Assembly: GCA_014898425.1 (NCBI GenBank)
Contig: RCSZ01000011.1
Span: forward strand, 432,501 to 496,500
Reading direction: 5' to 3'
Source: Botryotinia globosa
Lineage: Eukaryota; Ascomycota; Leotiomycetes; Helotiales; Sclerotiniaceae
DNA length: 64,000 bases
Under the pieces are notes generated by a model that did not search any database, had not been told where the DNA came from, and saw only the letters and a program-made list of their open reading frames with translations. Both the position numbers and the translations under genes were made by a program. How positions within the stretch are numbered: position 1 is the stretch's first letter; every line of letters starts with the position of its first letter. Of the stretch, positions 24,233 to 35,912 are shown in pieces.

Positions 24233-25691
24233 TCGGGTCGGCAAGGTGACCTCCATCATCGTAATCCAAATAATGATTTTCTACTACATTTTCTTTCCAG
24301 TTTTTCTTACAAAAATTCCTTCTTTTACGTCATGACTGGAACATGAGTGGCGATTAGAGGTTTTACGCACATATACAGGGTGGCGCATAGCAAACCCTTT
24401 GATTTCATAAATGGGAGCGGGAGTTTTGTTTTGGAGTAATACCGTACTGTGTACGAGGTTTTTTGTCATTTTGGAGGAAAAGGGGGTGGGCGATACACTT
24501 CTGTTTATTTTATTATGTGGACGTGCCGAAACGGATGGATACATGTGGAATGTAAGCTTTGGGGTTTCATGGATTAGGGACTGAGTGGAATGTTTCTCCA
24601 GAATGGAAGATCGTGATTTTTGAAGAGGAGCGCGGGCTTTTAAGGAGGTTGCATGGTCCACGTGTGATTAATGTGCATCTGAAATTGCATGGCTTGCGGG
24701 TTGGGTGATTGCAAATTAGGAAAGGAATGACATGTAAGAGTGATTGAGTTGTGTATATTAATTAGGTTTGGCTTCTGGATTAAGAAGCCAGACAACGATG
24801 GGAAGGGATGTGTTGATTGGGAAGGATAAGATGAGCTGGTGGCTGAGATACGTTCGTGATATGAGAGCGAGCATGCGCGTGGATACACCATAGCGTTGGG
24901 GCAGGATGAAAGTAAATGACGTGTGTATTTTTCAGGAGGGGGGAGAGAAAGAAGAAAGGGGGATGGATGTATGATTCGTACTTGACATAATATGTATTTA
25001 TGATTGATGCTGGTCAATAAGAAGGCGGAAGAGTCAAGAATAGAGATGGGAAGGGCCGAGCGTGGAGGGGTGGAAGAAGAATGGTAGAAGAGGTTGCGCG
25101 CGAGCAAGGACTTGGATGAAATGATTGAATGGGAAATGCACATCCGATAACAATATGAAATGAAATAAAAAATGCAAAATGAAAGAATGGTCTGTGTGTT
25201 TTTTTTTATGTAGAGGGCGTAATGAATGTCGTGTAATGCTATGCGATAAGATATGATGTAAGTTTTATAAGTATTTATTAGTGAGATGTAAAGTTGGGTA
25301 TTCATTCTTTTAAACAATTAACTAAGCTGATCAAACGTGAGCGGATTTTATATCATTCCCGTGTTTTCCTATTCTTTCAGATTGTGAGATTGTATACTAT
25401 AATAAGCTTGTGTATATACATTCATCTTTATATACCTATATCCGGAACCACCTATCTATACCCATCCCCATCCCCATCCCCATCCCCATCCCCATCCCCA
25501 TCCCCATCCCCATCCCCATCCCCATCCCCATCCCCATCCCCATCCCCATCCCCAAATAATCAAATTCACATTCAAACTCAAATTCCAATCAAAATCCAAC
25601 GAACCCAGCCTATAAATCAAGCCAACCAACAGAATTCAAATGAAATGAAACCTATGTACCACTCTCCGCATCCCTCTCCGTTCTCGCCTCC
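24233..25691. other. Intergenic region between convergent phytochrome and OPT genes
   Basis: Two convergent 3' ends share this space. The minus-strand frames at 24284-24661 and 24640-25317 have no recognisable domain and are treated as chance. A CCCCAT array sits at 25461-25554. Confidence 0.55.
25461..25554. repeat. CCCCAT hexamer array, G4-capable and telomere-like in form
   Basis: About fifteen perfect CCCCAT units. The minus strand reads (GGGGAT)n, which satisfies the G-quadruplex pattern many times over. It is not the fungal telomere repeat TTAGGG and lies between genes, so it is an internal microsatellite. Confidence 0.9.
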
Positions 25692-27991
25692 TCACAAATG
25701 CGGCACCCCCGCGCTCGCCAATCCCAAGTTAACAATACTGACCACGCCCTCTCCGAGAATCAATCCGCTCGCCAAGACGACGATGGGGGTTTCTTCTCGT
25801 TTGCGATAGGAGCGCCAGTAGAGATTGATGAAACCGCCTATTGCGCGGGCGAGCGTGAAGGCAGGCGTGTTATACATGCCTTTTTGTGGTGGTTAGTTTG
25901 ATACTTGGTTGGTTGATTGGGGGAGAGAGAAAGAGAAAAGAGGGGAAGCAAAAGAAATAAAGTAAGCATACCAACAGCCACCGCGATCCCACCAGGAACA
26001 TAATCATACCACCAGACTCTCTTCCCCTTCGCCCATATCCTTAACAACGTCGTTCCAGTAAAAATAACTGCTGCCCCCATCGCCCACTGCGCAGCCATAT
26101 CCGGTAATCCTTTTCCCGTGACCAATCTCGCCGTGAAAATCCACACATACCCCGTTGGAACCTGGAACAAATCTCCAGGAACCTGATATACATTTGTATA
26201 GAGCTTATAAATGAGCGCACTAACCACTGCACCTACAGCACTCCCAATAATTTGACCCCAAAATTGTGCATTTGGCGCTGCGCCCAACAAATGACCAGTT
26301 TTGAGATCTTGCATTAGATCACCTGCTTGGAGGGCGCCCGCTTCGGAAACGGCGCCGGCAACGAGATTTATGAGGATAGAGTTTTTGTTGCTTTGGGGAA
26401 TTATGAGGGCGAAAAATAGTTGGGCTAATTTTGAGATTCCGGAAACGGGGTTGAGGTCTGTTTCTCCGAGAGCGCGGACGCCCATGATTGAGAGAATAAG
26501 GGCTACTGGGACGGAGATGATGGTTGCGTAGAGGGGAATTAAACCTTCGAATACGATGCGGATGCTAAATATGCAGAAGACGATGGAGAGGATGAGGCCT
26601 ATCCAGACAGTGCGGGTATTGACGAGATGTTCTAAAGGGGCGTCGGGTTCTGGTAGATCTTTCAATTCTGGCTGAAGGTTGTTGCTGGAGAATGATGATC
26701 CGTTACTAGTAGTTAATACGTTTTGCTCTCTACGACCAGAAGATTCTTCTCCGTTTATAGGCGCATATCCCGTGTTCGATTGTGGCGCTCCAAATGAAAG
26801 AAGACCCCACCAATACCACCTCTTGATCTTTTGTTGAGCCTCACTAACATAATCTCCGCTATTATTGATCAGAGGGCTTAGAGCAATGTATCCAAGACTG
26901 ATTACAGAGTCCGCTAACATTATAGCTAACGAAATCCAAACAATCCAACCTTTGCTTCCTGTTTCCCAATCACTGACTGGCCCAGGAGCCCAACCCCTAT
27001 TCTTCGCGAGAGGTGAGAGTATTCCCCAGCCAACAATAGCTCCAAAAAGCATATGTGTGGTTGTCGCCGGACCCATAATGATTCCCTGTCCAACGTATGC
27101 GAGGGACGGATTCAAAGTCCATAACCAATTTTGCGCAATTGCTGTTCCGAAAATTGGTAATTTTCGCAATATGGGAAAGAAATAAGTTCCAAGTGTATAA
27201 AGTCCTGATATCCCAAATGAAATCACTAACAACTTAACCTTTGATTTCCAGCTGCTACCTTCAGCCTTGCTTACCTCCTCAAGATCCGCAACACTCTCAT
27301 CTGTATAATTTCTAGACTCTCCTTCGTTCATACCATCTATCCCATCTAGGTCTTCGGAAGTCGAGACAGGCGGTCCACCTGCAGTCGTCTCTTTCCCATG
27401 TAAAACGCCAATCATCAACGCAGTCGCTGTACCGGATGGAAACTTCAATTTCTCTTTAATAATAACTTGTCGTCTCAACGGAACCGCAAACACCACCCCG
27501 AAAAAGCACAATCCCAACGACCAGAGGATAAGTTTCCAAGTGCTTAAGAAAATTGGCCCTTGTTCTTCCTTCTTCAACATATAATTCAATGCTGGCATAA
27601 CCCCCACGAATCCACAACCCAATGGCATTGTTCCCATTGATCCAGCGACCGTTTGTACCAATACATTCTCCACCGGCGTAAATGGCAAATCAAGATGTTT
27701 CGACAGAGTTTTGAAGAACGCGAATCCGATCAGGGAAGCCGGCATGGCCATAGAAGAAACCCAACCGGTCTGCAGACCAAAATACATATTGGAAAAACAT
27801 ATTATCAATCCGACGCCGAGTCCAACGAGTATACCTCGCACTGTGAAATTCTGTCCTTCTTCCGCATGTGCAGCTATGAATCTTCGTTGTTCGCTTCGTC
27901 TACGACGGAGTGCATTGTCATTGTCTTCAGATGTGCGAGTGGAGATTGATTGGTAGTCCGGAGACTGTGTTGTGCCTCTATCGGGCGCCAT
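25692..27991 (-). CDS. OPT superfamily (oligopeptide / YSL-like) membrane transporter
   Basis: Exons 25972-27991 and 25692-25879 (intron of 92 nt) give 735 aa. OPT proteins are proton-coupled plasma or endomembrane transporters of peptides, glutathione or metal chelates; the substrate here is unknown. After a charged, disordered N-terminus (Arg/Ser-rich), TM1 contains GVGLIICFSNMYFGLQTGWV, a typical OPT start. It is followed by the conserved VQTVAGSMGTMPLGCGF, the segment with LKFPSGTATALMIGVLHG, and late helices containing GAVSEAGALQAGDLMQDLK, AAPNAQFWGQIIGS and WYDYVPGGIAVAVG. A long hydrophilic loop (about residues 215-265) separates early helices. The second exon supplies the last helix (ILGEGVVSIVNLGLA). 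ATG 27991 (MAPDRG) was preferred over a farther in-frame Met at 28096 because the extra residues look like 5' UTR. Confidence 0.9.
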
Positions 27992-28694
27992 TGTTGTTGT
28001 GGAGTCAGTCGAGAACCTTGCAGGTGATGAATTGAATCGGTCGATAAAGATATATATATGTACATGAAAGCGATATAGCTGCCGTCTGAATATCACACTA
28101 GCCGGAACAAATGAATGATATAGCCATCATCGGTCGTTTGGTAGTGAGTTCAAACAATGAGCAGAAAAGGTTATTGTCGATGCCTATCGCTGACCAATGC
28201 CGGGATGCGCGATTACAATGAGGTAGGGATCATATTTCGTCATGCATAATATCTCCCGAGCTTATCTCCAAGATATCTCCGAAAGAGAGTAAAGGATTGA
28301 TGATTAGAAATATCTCCAATTTGGATAGATAATGAACAATAGGAATGATTTATCAATGTAAATACACCAAGAATTTTCAAGTGAAGATTCTTGAAAAGGA
28401 AAATTCGCAAATACTAGCTAGAAGTCATTCGTGTTCGGGGTGTCGAACATTGAAATCTTTATGTCACACGAATAGCATCTAATTTGGGAAATGGTTGTGG
28501 AGATCTACTTTGTTTGAACTACGAATATACGCAATACTTCCCCCAAATAAGGACTTGCTACTCCAACAAGAGCTATTCTTGCAAGACCAACCTCAGCGGG
28601 ACTGACAATCTGTACCCTACTGCCAAAGGTTTCATAGTACTCTTGACTTCGGCAAATCATCCCACTTTATCATTTCATCTACCAACAACGCAGT
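27992..28694. other. Intergenic promoter region of the OPT gene
   Basis: Holds the promoter and 5' UTR of the minus-strand transporter and the 3' end of the methyltransferase gene, both on the minus strand. No gene or repeat is seen. Confidence 0.5.
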
Positions 28695-30396
28695 TTACCT
28701 CATCTTCCATGTTTGAGATTTGGCAGCCTCCTCACCATCGAACTTCCAGTCCATGCCGATAGTCAGAGCTCTTGAATAATCATCGGCAACTAGATACTCT
28801 AACTCCCCACTGATCTGTTCACCTGCCTTATGTTCCTTTGGTTGATGTTTGGCAGTATCGATGAGCAACACACCTTGTTTCCAATGTGTTACCTTAGCTT
28901 TTGGACCTGTTGTAAATGCAACTCCCTTTTTCTCCTCCTTGGCCCATTCTTCAGCCTTGGCATTCTCAGGAACCTCGTCTTTTCGTGAGAGCATGAAGAA
29001 GCTGTCAAACCAAATTATGAAGCCATCCAATGTATCGACATCCTGAGTGAGCTTCGATTCCCATTTTCTCTTGAAAGTAAGATCTTTGACTGTGGTTGTG
29101 TGCAGACTCAATTGCAAGAATGGGAAGGGTTCGCCGCAGATCGTACTAGCTGGCATATCGAGGACTTGTGTATCGTCGTGAATTCCGGCTTGCATTGCTT
29201 TCATATCGAATCCATAAACATCTCTCCAGAAATCGATGTGGTCGGCGACGTAATCTGGATCAGCAACGGGAGCAACCCACATGTTCATGTGACTTGGAAC
29301 CATTAATCCATCAGGCTTCAAGTACTTGTCTCGTGCCCAAATGACACTGTCGAGCATAGCTTCATAGAGCAAGCAATAGCCCATCCATTCACTAACGATA
29401 ATGTCGACGTGTTGAACAGGGAGAATGACATCCTCAACTTTACCCTTGAGCAAAGTAATTTTATCGGCGAAGCCGTTGGTGAAAATATTCTCGCGGGCTT
29501 TCTCAATGATATCTGAATTGTCGACACCAATCACTCGAGCTGCACCAGCTTTGGCACAGAACATACTAAGAATTCCTGTGCCACATCCTACATCCAAAAC
29601 AGTCTTTCCGGCAAAAAGTGACTTGTTGTTGTAGATGAAGTCACGATAGGCATCGGTACGAACAGTATCTTTCAGCATGGTCTCATGGATATCTGAGAGA
29701 CGTTAGTTAGGCAGTATGGAATGGAAAGTGGGCAGATGTCTAACCATTGTATGAATAAGACGTAAAATATTGGCTATCATCATCTCGCTTCTCCTCCTTT
29801 TTGGCTTCAGAAGATCCCGCGGACTTGTTCCAACGTTCATCCAGAGTTTCATTGACAGTGTTTCTGTAATTTTCAAATTGAGATTGAATTCTTCTGAGCT
29901 CCTCTTCTAACTCAGATACACGAGTGACGAGGGGTCCGGATTCGACTTCCTTGCCATTTCCTGCGCCTTCATTTTGTTCGACGATATCAGGAAGATCGTC
30001 GAGGCAAAAAAGAAAAGCGTCATCCTCCAAAACTGGCTTGAGGTATTTCTCATCTTCCAAGTCGGCCTTGGAAATATTTTGAGAAGGCCTCTCACCACTT
30101 TGAGTCTTGGATCTTAGATAATTGGTAAGTTTGATACTGCCATAGAAGTCTAGGCCCAATCTTTGTCTGACTTCTAAGAAATCAAAGCCATACTTCTCCT
30201 TGCAATGTTGAATCATAGCAATCATATCGGAGAAAACTTCATCATCTAATAATGATACAAATTGGTTTTGTTCTTCTTCTTCTGGCTCAGCATCTTCCCA
30301 TCCCTCATCATCTTTCAAATCAAGGATGTCAGATGCCTCAGAACTACCAGAATCTGATGGTGCATACTTCTCGATATCTGGAACCTGGGCAGACAT
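28695..30396 (-). CDS. rmt3: Protein arginine N-methyltransferase 3 (PRMT3-type)
   Basis: Exons 29745-30396 and 28695-29692 (intron of 52 nt) give 549 aa. PRMT3 enzymes transfer methyl groups from S-adenosylmethionine to arginines, classically of ribosomal protein S2, in the cytosol. The catalytic half has HETMLKDTVRTDAYRDF, motif I VLDVGCGTGILSMFCAKAGA, the double-E loop SEWMGYCLLYEAML and the THW-loop THWKQ, all intact. The N-terminal third is acidic (GWEDAEPEEEE), followed by a zinc-finger-like segment SLLDDEVFSDMIAMIQHCKE and LDFYGSIKLTNYLRSK, which mark it as PRMT3 rather than PRMT1. The two Cys of the usual C-L-F-C are replaced here (S and D), so that finger probably does not bind zinc. 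It is divergent from hym1 with about 770 bp between starts. Confidence 0.93.
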
Positions 30397-31165
30397 TTTA
30401 TAGGATTTTATATCGAATTCTCACTTTTTTGTCAAAAACAACGATAACGGATATTCTGGTAAAGAGATATCAAATGTAAATAAATTGATTACTCGAAAAT
30501 CATCTGGATTTTTTTCATGTGGGATTGAGGATTTTTTCTGCTTCATTAAGTCACTATCAGCACGTGTTTTTTTCATGATAAGAGTCGAGGATAGGAAACT
30601 TCTCAGGAATGCATCAGATAGATTGAAGAAGATGGAGAGGTATCAAATTAATGATTGTTTTATCTGCACCCATAACACCATAACACCATAACACCATAAC
30701 AGGAATGTACTATCGTTGTTCTCAATAACAGATTGATGATTGAAAGAAAGCCATGCAATATAAACTTCATCTATCAAAAACCAAAGACTTCCACAATGAA
30801 TATCCCATGATTCCCATCGTTAACGTTGCCGTTGCCGGGGAAATAAACCAGGATGTTTCGCTTAAACTTCGGGAAAACTCCTAAATATCAATAGACACTG
30901 GTAAGGTTAAGGTTCGATGGAAAGTGGAAGGAAGGTCCTAGGATGAAATCATATTATGATTGTATACATCTTTCAAAAACGGCTCAACTACATATTAAAA
31001 ATGTCACGATATTGACAGATGATCTCATACATGTTCATGCCAATTTCACAAGTTATTCGGAAAATCCTTGTTGAATGCCAACACATCGGATTTTGATCGA
31101 GCCACCGTAAACACAAGAAGAGAAGCTCAAGATAATCGCAAACAATTTGACCTCCAGTACGAAAT
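30397..31165. promoter_or_regulatory. Divergent intergenic region between PRMT3 and hym1 genes
   Basis: Contains both promoters by position. A short CACCATAA tandem repeat lies near 30668-30702. No TATA box is obvious. Confidence 0.45.
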
Positions 31166-32467
31166 ATGTCCTTTCTATTCGGGCGAAAGCCGCGTCCCAA
31201 TACGGTGGATCTATCGAAGCAGGCCAGAGACTTGATATTGAAGCTCGATGGCCCTGGAGGTGCTGTGAAGGTATATATTTTTTGGCGCATTGGAATCAGC
31301 AGTAAACTATGGATGAACTGACTATTCGACAGGCTGAAGAGCTGGCAAAAGCTCTATCTCAAATGAAATTCATCCTGCAAGGAACACAGGGTTAGTCAAT
31401 TTGTTCATTTATGACTTGCCTTGCTGCAAATTACTGATTACCTCTCAGAAATAGAAAGCACCCCCGAGCAAGTACATCAGCTTGTAACTGGAATGATCCA
31501 GGAAGACCTGCTTTACCTCCTCGCCGTTAATTTGTACCGTCTTCCCTTCGAATCGAGAAAAGATGCCCAGGTTATATTCTCTTATGTCCTACGGTTCCGA
31601 CCCGCAACAGCGTCACCCAAGAGTGAACCTATGGCGCTTAGTTATGTTATAAATAATAGACCGGAAGTACTGGTTGAACTATGCAATGGTTACGAACATA
31701 AAGAAAGTGCTACACCTGCTGGTACAGTTCTACGAGAGGTTCTGAAGAGTGATGCTGCAGCGGCAATCATTCTGTACAACGATGTCAAGGAGGGAGATGC
31801 TAGCACAAAAGGCTTGACTGCTATACAACCTGAAATCAAACAGACTGGAGAGGGAGTCTTCTGGAAATTCTTCAATTGGATTGACCAAGGATCATTCGAG
31901 GTTGGAGCAGATGCTTTCACAACTTTTAGGGTAAGCAATGCATTCATTTTGGAAAGAATAAAGCTTATGCAGGTACAGGAACTGTTGACCAAGCACAAAC
32001 AAATTGTAGCACAATATTTGGCAACAAATTTCGATATGTTTTTCGACAAGTACAACAATATTCTAGTCCAATCAGCAAGTTATGTCACTAAAAGGCAGTC
32101 CATAAAACTTCTTGGTGAGATCCTTCTGGACCGAGCCAATTATGCTGTCATGACAGCATATGTTGACCGAGGAGAACATTTAAAGATATGCATGAATCTT
32201 CTTCGGGATGAGAGGAAGATGGTACAATATGAAGGATTCCACGTCTTCAAAGTCTTTGTGGCAAACCCACATAAATCCATGGCTGTACAGAGGATACTGC
32301 TCAATAACCGGGAAAGGTTACTGAATTTCTTAAAACATTTCTTAGAAGATCGTACAGACGATGAACAATTCATTGATGAGAGAGAGTTTCTGATCAAGCA
32401 GATAGAGAGAATGCCACCACAACCTGTTGAGCCGGCTCAAAAGCCTGCACTTTTAATGGGTCGTTAG
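31166..32467 (+). CDS. hym1: MO25-family scaffold Hym1/HymA
   Basis: Exons 31166-31270, 31333-31390, 31449-31930 and 31979-32467 give 377 aa. The 48-nt third intron (GTAAGC..ACAG) is a multiple of three and open, so it would read through silently as 16 extra residues. It is removed because the family continues directly from DAFTTFR to ELLTKHKQ. MO25/Hym1 proteins are alpha-helical scaffolds that activate germinal-centre kinases in the RAM/MOR network, which controls polarised growth, cell separation and, in Aspergillus (HymA), conidiophore development. Diagnostic motifs are MSFLFGRKPR at the start, then VFWKFFNWIDQGSFEVGADA, FDMFFDKYNNILVQSASYVT, KRQSIKLLGEILLDR and VQYEGFHVFKVFVANPHKS. All typical blocks are present and the length is close to the family norm. 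Confidence 0.95.
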
Positions 32468-33075
32468 ATGGAGAAGGGGAAGGAAGAAGCTAGAGAAGAG
32501 TCGATAGACATTGATGAAATGAGACATATGGGTGGGCATTGATTGCTGGATACGACATGAGCATAATCGGAGTTGGGAGCATTAGGTTTTGAATGAATGA
32601 ATGAATGAATGATGAATGGATTGGCGGCAATCATTGTACACAGCACAGGCGTTTTTACAATTGTGGTGCTATTAATTTCAAAGATAGATCATGAAGTCTC
32701 AAATAAGAAAAGAAATCAGATACAATTATTAGTATCCAAATCAATGGTCTAGTGGTATGACATTTGAATTTTGTCTTGGAGAAAGAGAAGGCTGATGATG
32801 CATGCTTGTACTGGTACTTGAGGTGAATTGACATTGCTGACCTAAGCCAGATCCAGACTAGTGACCGTCGCGTTTGAACGCGAAAGGCTGAGAAGTAATT
32901 GTAACTCTTAATCAAGTTGACTTCCGTGAGTGTCCAACGGAACAAATCACAGTTTCTGTATCAACAGTCTCACCGGGAAAGAACCTGAAAGGTCGTAAAT
33001 TCCAATTTTAGATTATTATCTGGCCCCAATCATTGAACTTTCCCCAAGCGCCAATTCGCATCTGTAGTCTTCAAG
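32468..33075. other. Intergenic region between hym1 and the Snf12 homologue
   Basis: Presumed 3' UTR of hym1 and promoter of the next gene. It contains a short ATGAATGA repeat near 32591-32615. Nothing else is seen. Confidence 0.45.
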
Positions 33076-34889
33076 ATGCAGGCGCAATACCGTTCCTATC
33101 AACAAGGGACACCTTCACGGGCGTCTCACGGTGGTGGTAATAGAAGAGGTATAGGTATGTATATGCTCAAAACAAATATTGCGCCCAGTCATCTCATATT
33201 AAAACGTTGATTTTCCCATCAACGAGCCCTCTTTTTCAAACAATATATCTTTCTTCTAAGCCTGTTATCCATCAAGTCAAATTTTGTCCTGTGTTGCTGA
33301 AAACATGTACTCTTGTTTATAAATTTATTATCTTGAACTGAGCTAATGCACAATTGTAGCACCTGCGGCCGCCGCACAAACTAGAGAACAAATGTCGGCC
33401 CAACAATATCAACAGCAGCAGCAGCTTATCCTCAAGCAAAAGGAAGCGGCGAAAAAGAGAGCAAGCGAACCAACGGATAAAAACATTCCAGACGGAGTAG
33501 AGGATGTGATTATTGGGGATGGTGCGCAGAGATATAGAGAGTTGAGGGACATTGAAAGAAGATTGGATGCGACAATGACTAGGAAGAGACTGGACATACG
33601 AGAAAGTGTGGATAGGAATGTTAAGGTTTGTCATCAAGAGTATGGGCAGTCCGGGCAGGGCTGATTGTTTACAGAGACATCGAACGTTAAGACTTTGGAT
33701 CAGTAATACTGTGGAAGATCAACCTTGGCAATCGGATAATACATTGGATGTCGATGCTTTTGATTTCAGCACCAATATGGACTCTTCATTTCGGGTTAAG
33801 ATTGAAGGAAGATTATTGGATGACGATGAGGAGGAAAGTGATGATAGCGACGACGAGGATGAGGAAGCGGGAGCGGGAGCTGATTCAATGGATGTGGATA
33901 AGAAGAAGAAGACGAGACCTCCGGGACGACTTCATAGATTTTCACATTTCTTTAAATCTATGACAGTCGACTTTGATCGCAATCAACGAACCAAAGACGG
34001 AGCAGATCAGAGTGTGGAGTGGAAGAAACCTAGTGTTGCGCCAAATGCCAATGGTCTTCCAGCCGCTGCAGACTTTGACCAATTAGAATTCAAAAGGTCA
34101 GGCGATGAGAATTGCAATATTGTTATCAACCTGGTCCGCGATGAAACACCCGAAAGATTTCAATTAAGTCCGGTTCTCGCAGCCATCTTGGATACTAATG
34201 TTGGTACTCGTGAAGAAGTCACAATGGGTATCTGGAGTTATATCAAAGCCATGGGACTTGCGGACGATGATGAAAAGAGAACTTTTGAGCTTGACGAGAG
34301 ACTCAGACCAGTATGTCCATTACTAGATTTTTTTGCGATTATCCACACTGACACTATATAGCTTTTCCCAGGTCGAGAAAAAGGATATTGGCCCCAGCTT
34401 GGTGATGCCATTATATCACATACTACAATTCTCCAGCCGGTTCGCCTCCATTACACTATCCGTGTAGACAAAGAGTTTCACGAAAACCCTCAGCCAACGA
34501 TCTATGACGTGCAAATAACAGTGGAAGATCCCTTGAAAGCTGCCCTCGAAGCTGCCACCAGAAACCCCGCTTACGCTACCAATCTTCTTGAGCTTGCGAC
34601 GTTAGATAAACAACTCGCAGTCATGGTCCAAGCCATTGCTAATTCCAAATCGAAACACTCATTCTTTGATGCCCTTTCGAAAAATCCTACGGAATTTATT
34701 AGAAAATGGATCAGTTCGCAAAAGAGAGATTTGGAAATCATTGCTGGTGATGGAATGAGAGGCGGTGGAGAGGATGCTACAAGTGATGAATGGAGAAAGG
34801 GGGGTGCAGATGGTGTTTGGGGAAGTACTAATGTGAAGGAACTTGCCGCTTTGATGATTAGTACTGGAAAAGTCAGGACTACAGTTTAG
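33076..34889 (+). CDS. snf12: SWIB/MDM2-domain SWI/SNF or RSC complex subunit (Snf12/Rsc6, BAF60-type)
   Basis: Exons 33076-33154, 33360-33625, 33675-34310 and 34362-34889 give 502 aa. BAF60-type subunits are structural parts of ATP-dependent chromatin remodellers in the nucleus. The N-terminus is Gln/Ala-rich (QQYQQQQQL), then comes the BAF60 helix around RYRELRDIERRLDATMTRKR, followed by HRTLRLWISNTVEDQPW. An acidic Asp/Glu insert is followed by VEWKKP. The SWIB domain (roughly 265-350) includes ERFQLSPVLAAILDTNVGTR and WSYIKAMGLADDDEKR and continues across the last intron with LFPGREKGYW. The first exon has two usable donors six bases apart (GTATAG and GTATGT, both in frame); GTATGT was preferred. 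Whether it belongs to SWI/SNF or RSC cannot be told here. Confidence 0.92.
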
Positions 34890-35912
34890 ACTCTTGAAGC
34901 CGATTCTTTGGAGGGAGGCAGATTAGTAAGGTATGGGAGCAAGATTGAAGATCGGTTTTCATTCATGATATCAAGATTATTTGGAGGGAGTTAGGAATTG
35001 AATCAGTGGAATGGATGGAATGAGCTTCTGTTTGTGTGTAATAATTATTGTATGGATAAATAGGGGGTTCCTAGAAATAGGGGATTCCTAGCAATAGGCG
35101 ATGAGACGCGAGATGAGATTAAAACGAAGAACGAGTATTAGCAAAAATGACACTTTCAAGGCAATGACTTAGCATCTGATACTGACACCTTGGTGCTTGA
35201 GGGAGATACGGAGCTGTTCGGCGATAAGATAACATTGGATTGATTGAATTGATATTTACTAGCTCAAATTTGGAGTTGGTACGATTGAATGCCAGTTAAA
35301 ATAAATGATGATAGCAGTCTCTACATCTTTACTAATTGCTTCTTTCTGCAAGACAGATGACAACATTGACAGGACTTATGTAGTGGGTGCCACGTCATCT
35401 ATACTCTGGTCTTATACGTAATTAATCAATTAGAAATTAAAGGTTTAAAGCTCTTTCTGCATATCAATCATACATAAAGGTTGTAGTTACAGAGCCTATC
35501 TAGTATCTAGTTATACCATAATGCACTTAACATATGTAGTTTCTGGCAAGCAAACTCACTAAATTTCAGTCCCGTATTCATTACCCCTGCTACTGTGTAA
35601 ACTCGACAACTTCGGAATACATTAATAAGCCTTCTGAATTTAAGATTATCTCCTATGTCCTATTTCCAGATGCAAAGAATCCAGATTCCAGACGTATTTA
35701 CAATCCACAGTATTCATCTAATCACATCGTACATCTAAAGCTTATTCCATAGTAGGAAAGATGTACGTTCGAATTTATAGTGATACGTCACAATGCAGAC
35801 GAGCTGAGCTCAATTAACCCCTCATCTCATTCTTCGAAGCGCTTTAGAAAGTAACAGCAGATCCTTCCCCTCCTTCCTCCCATCCCTTCTATAAAGCTTC
35901 TCAATCATACAA
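34890..35912. other. Intergenic region upstream of the SDR gene
   Basis: About 1 kb with ordinary composition. A CTATAAAG element at about 35889-35896 lies just before the SDR start and could be its TATA box, although only about 20 bp separate them. No gene is seen. Confidence 0.4.

Noticed and set aside
24284..25317. Two minus-strand frames of 125 and 225 codons
   Set aside because: No recognisable domains, located in the 3' flank of the phytochrome gene, and composition like antisense of UTR sequence.
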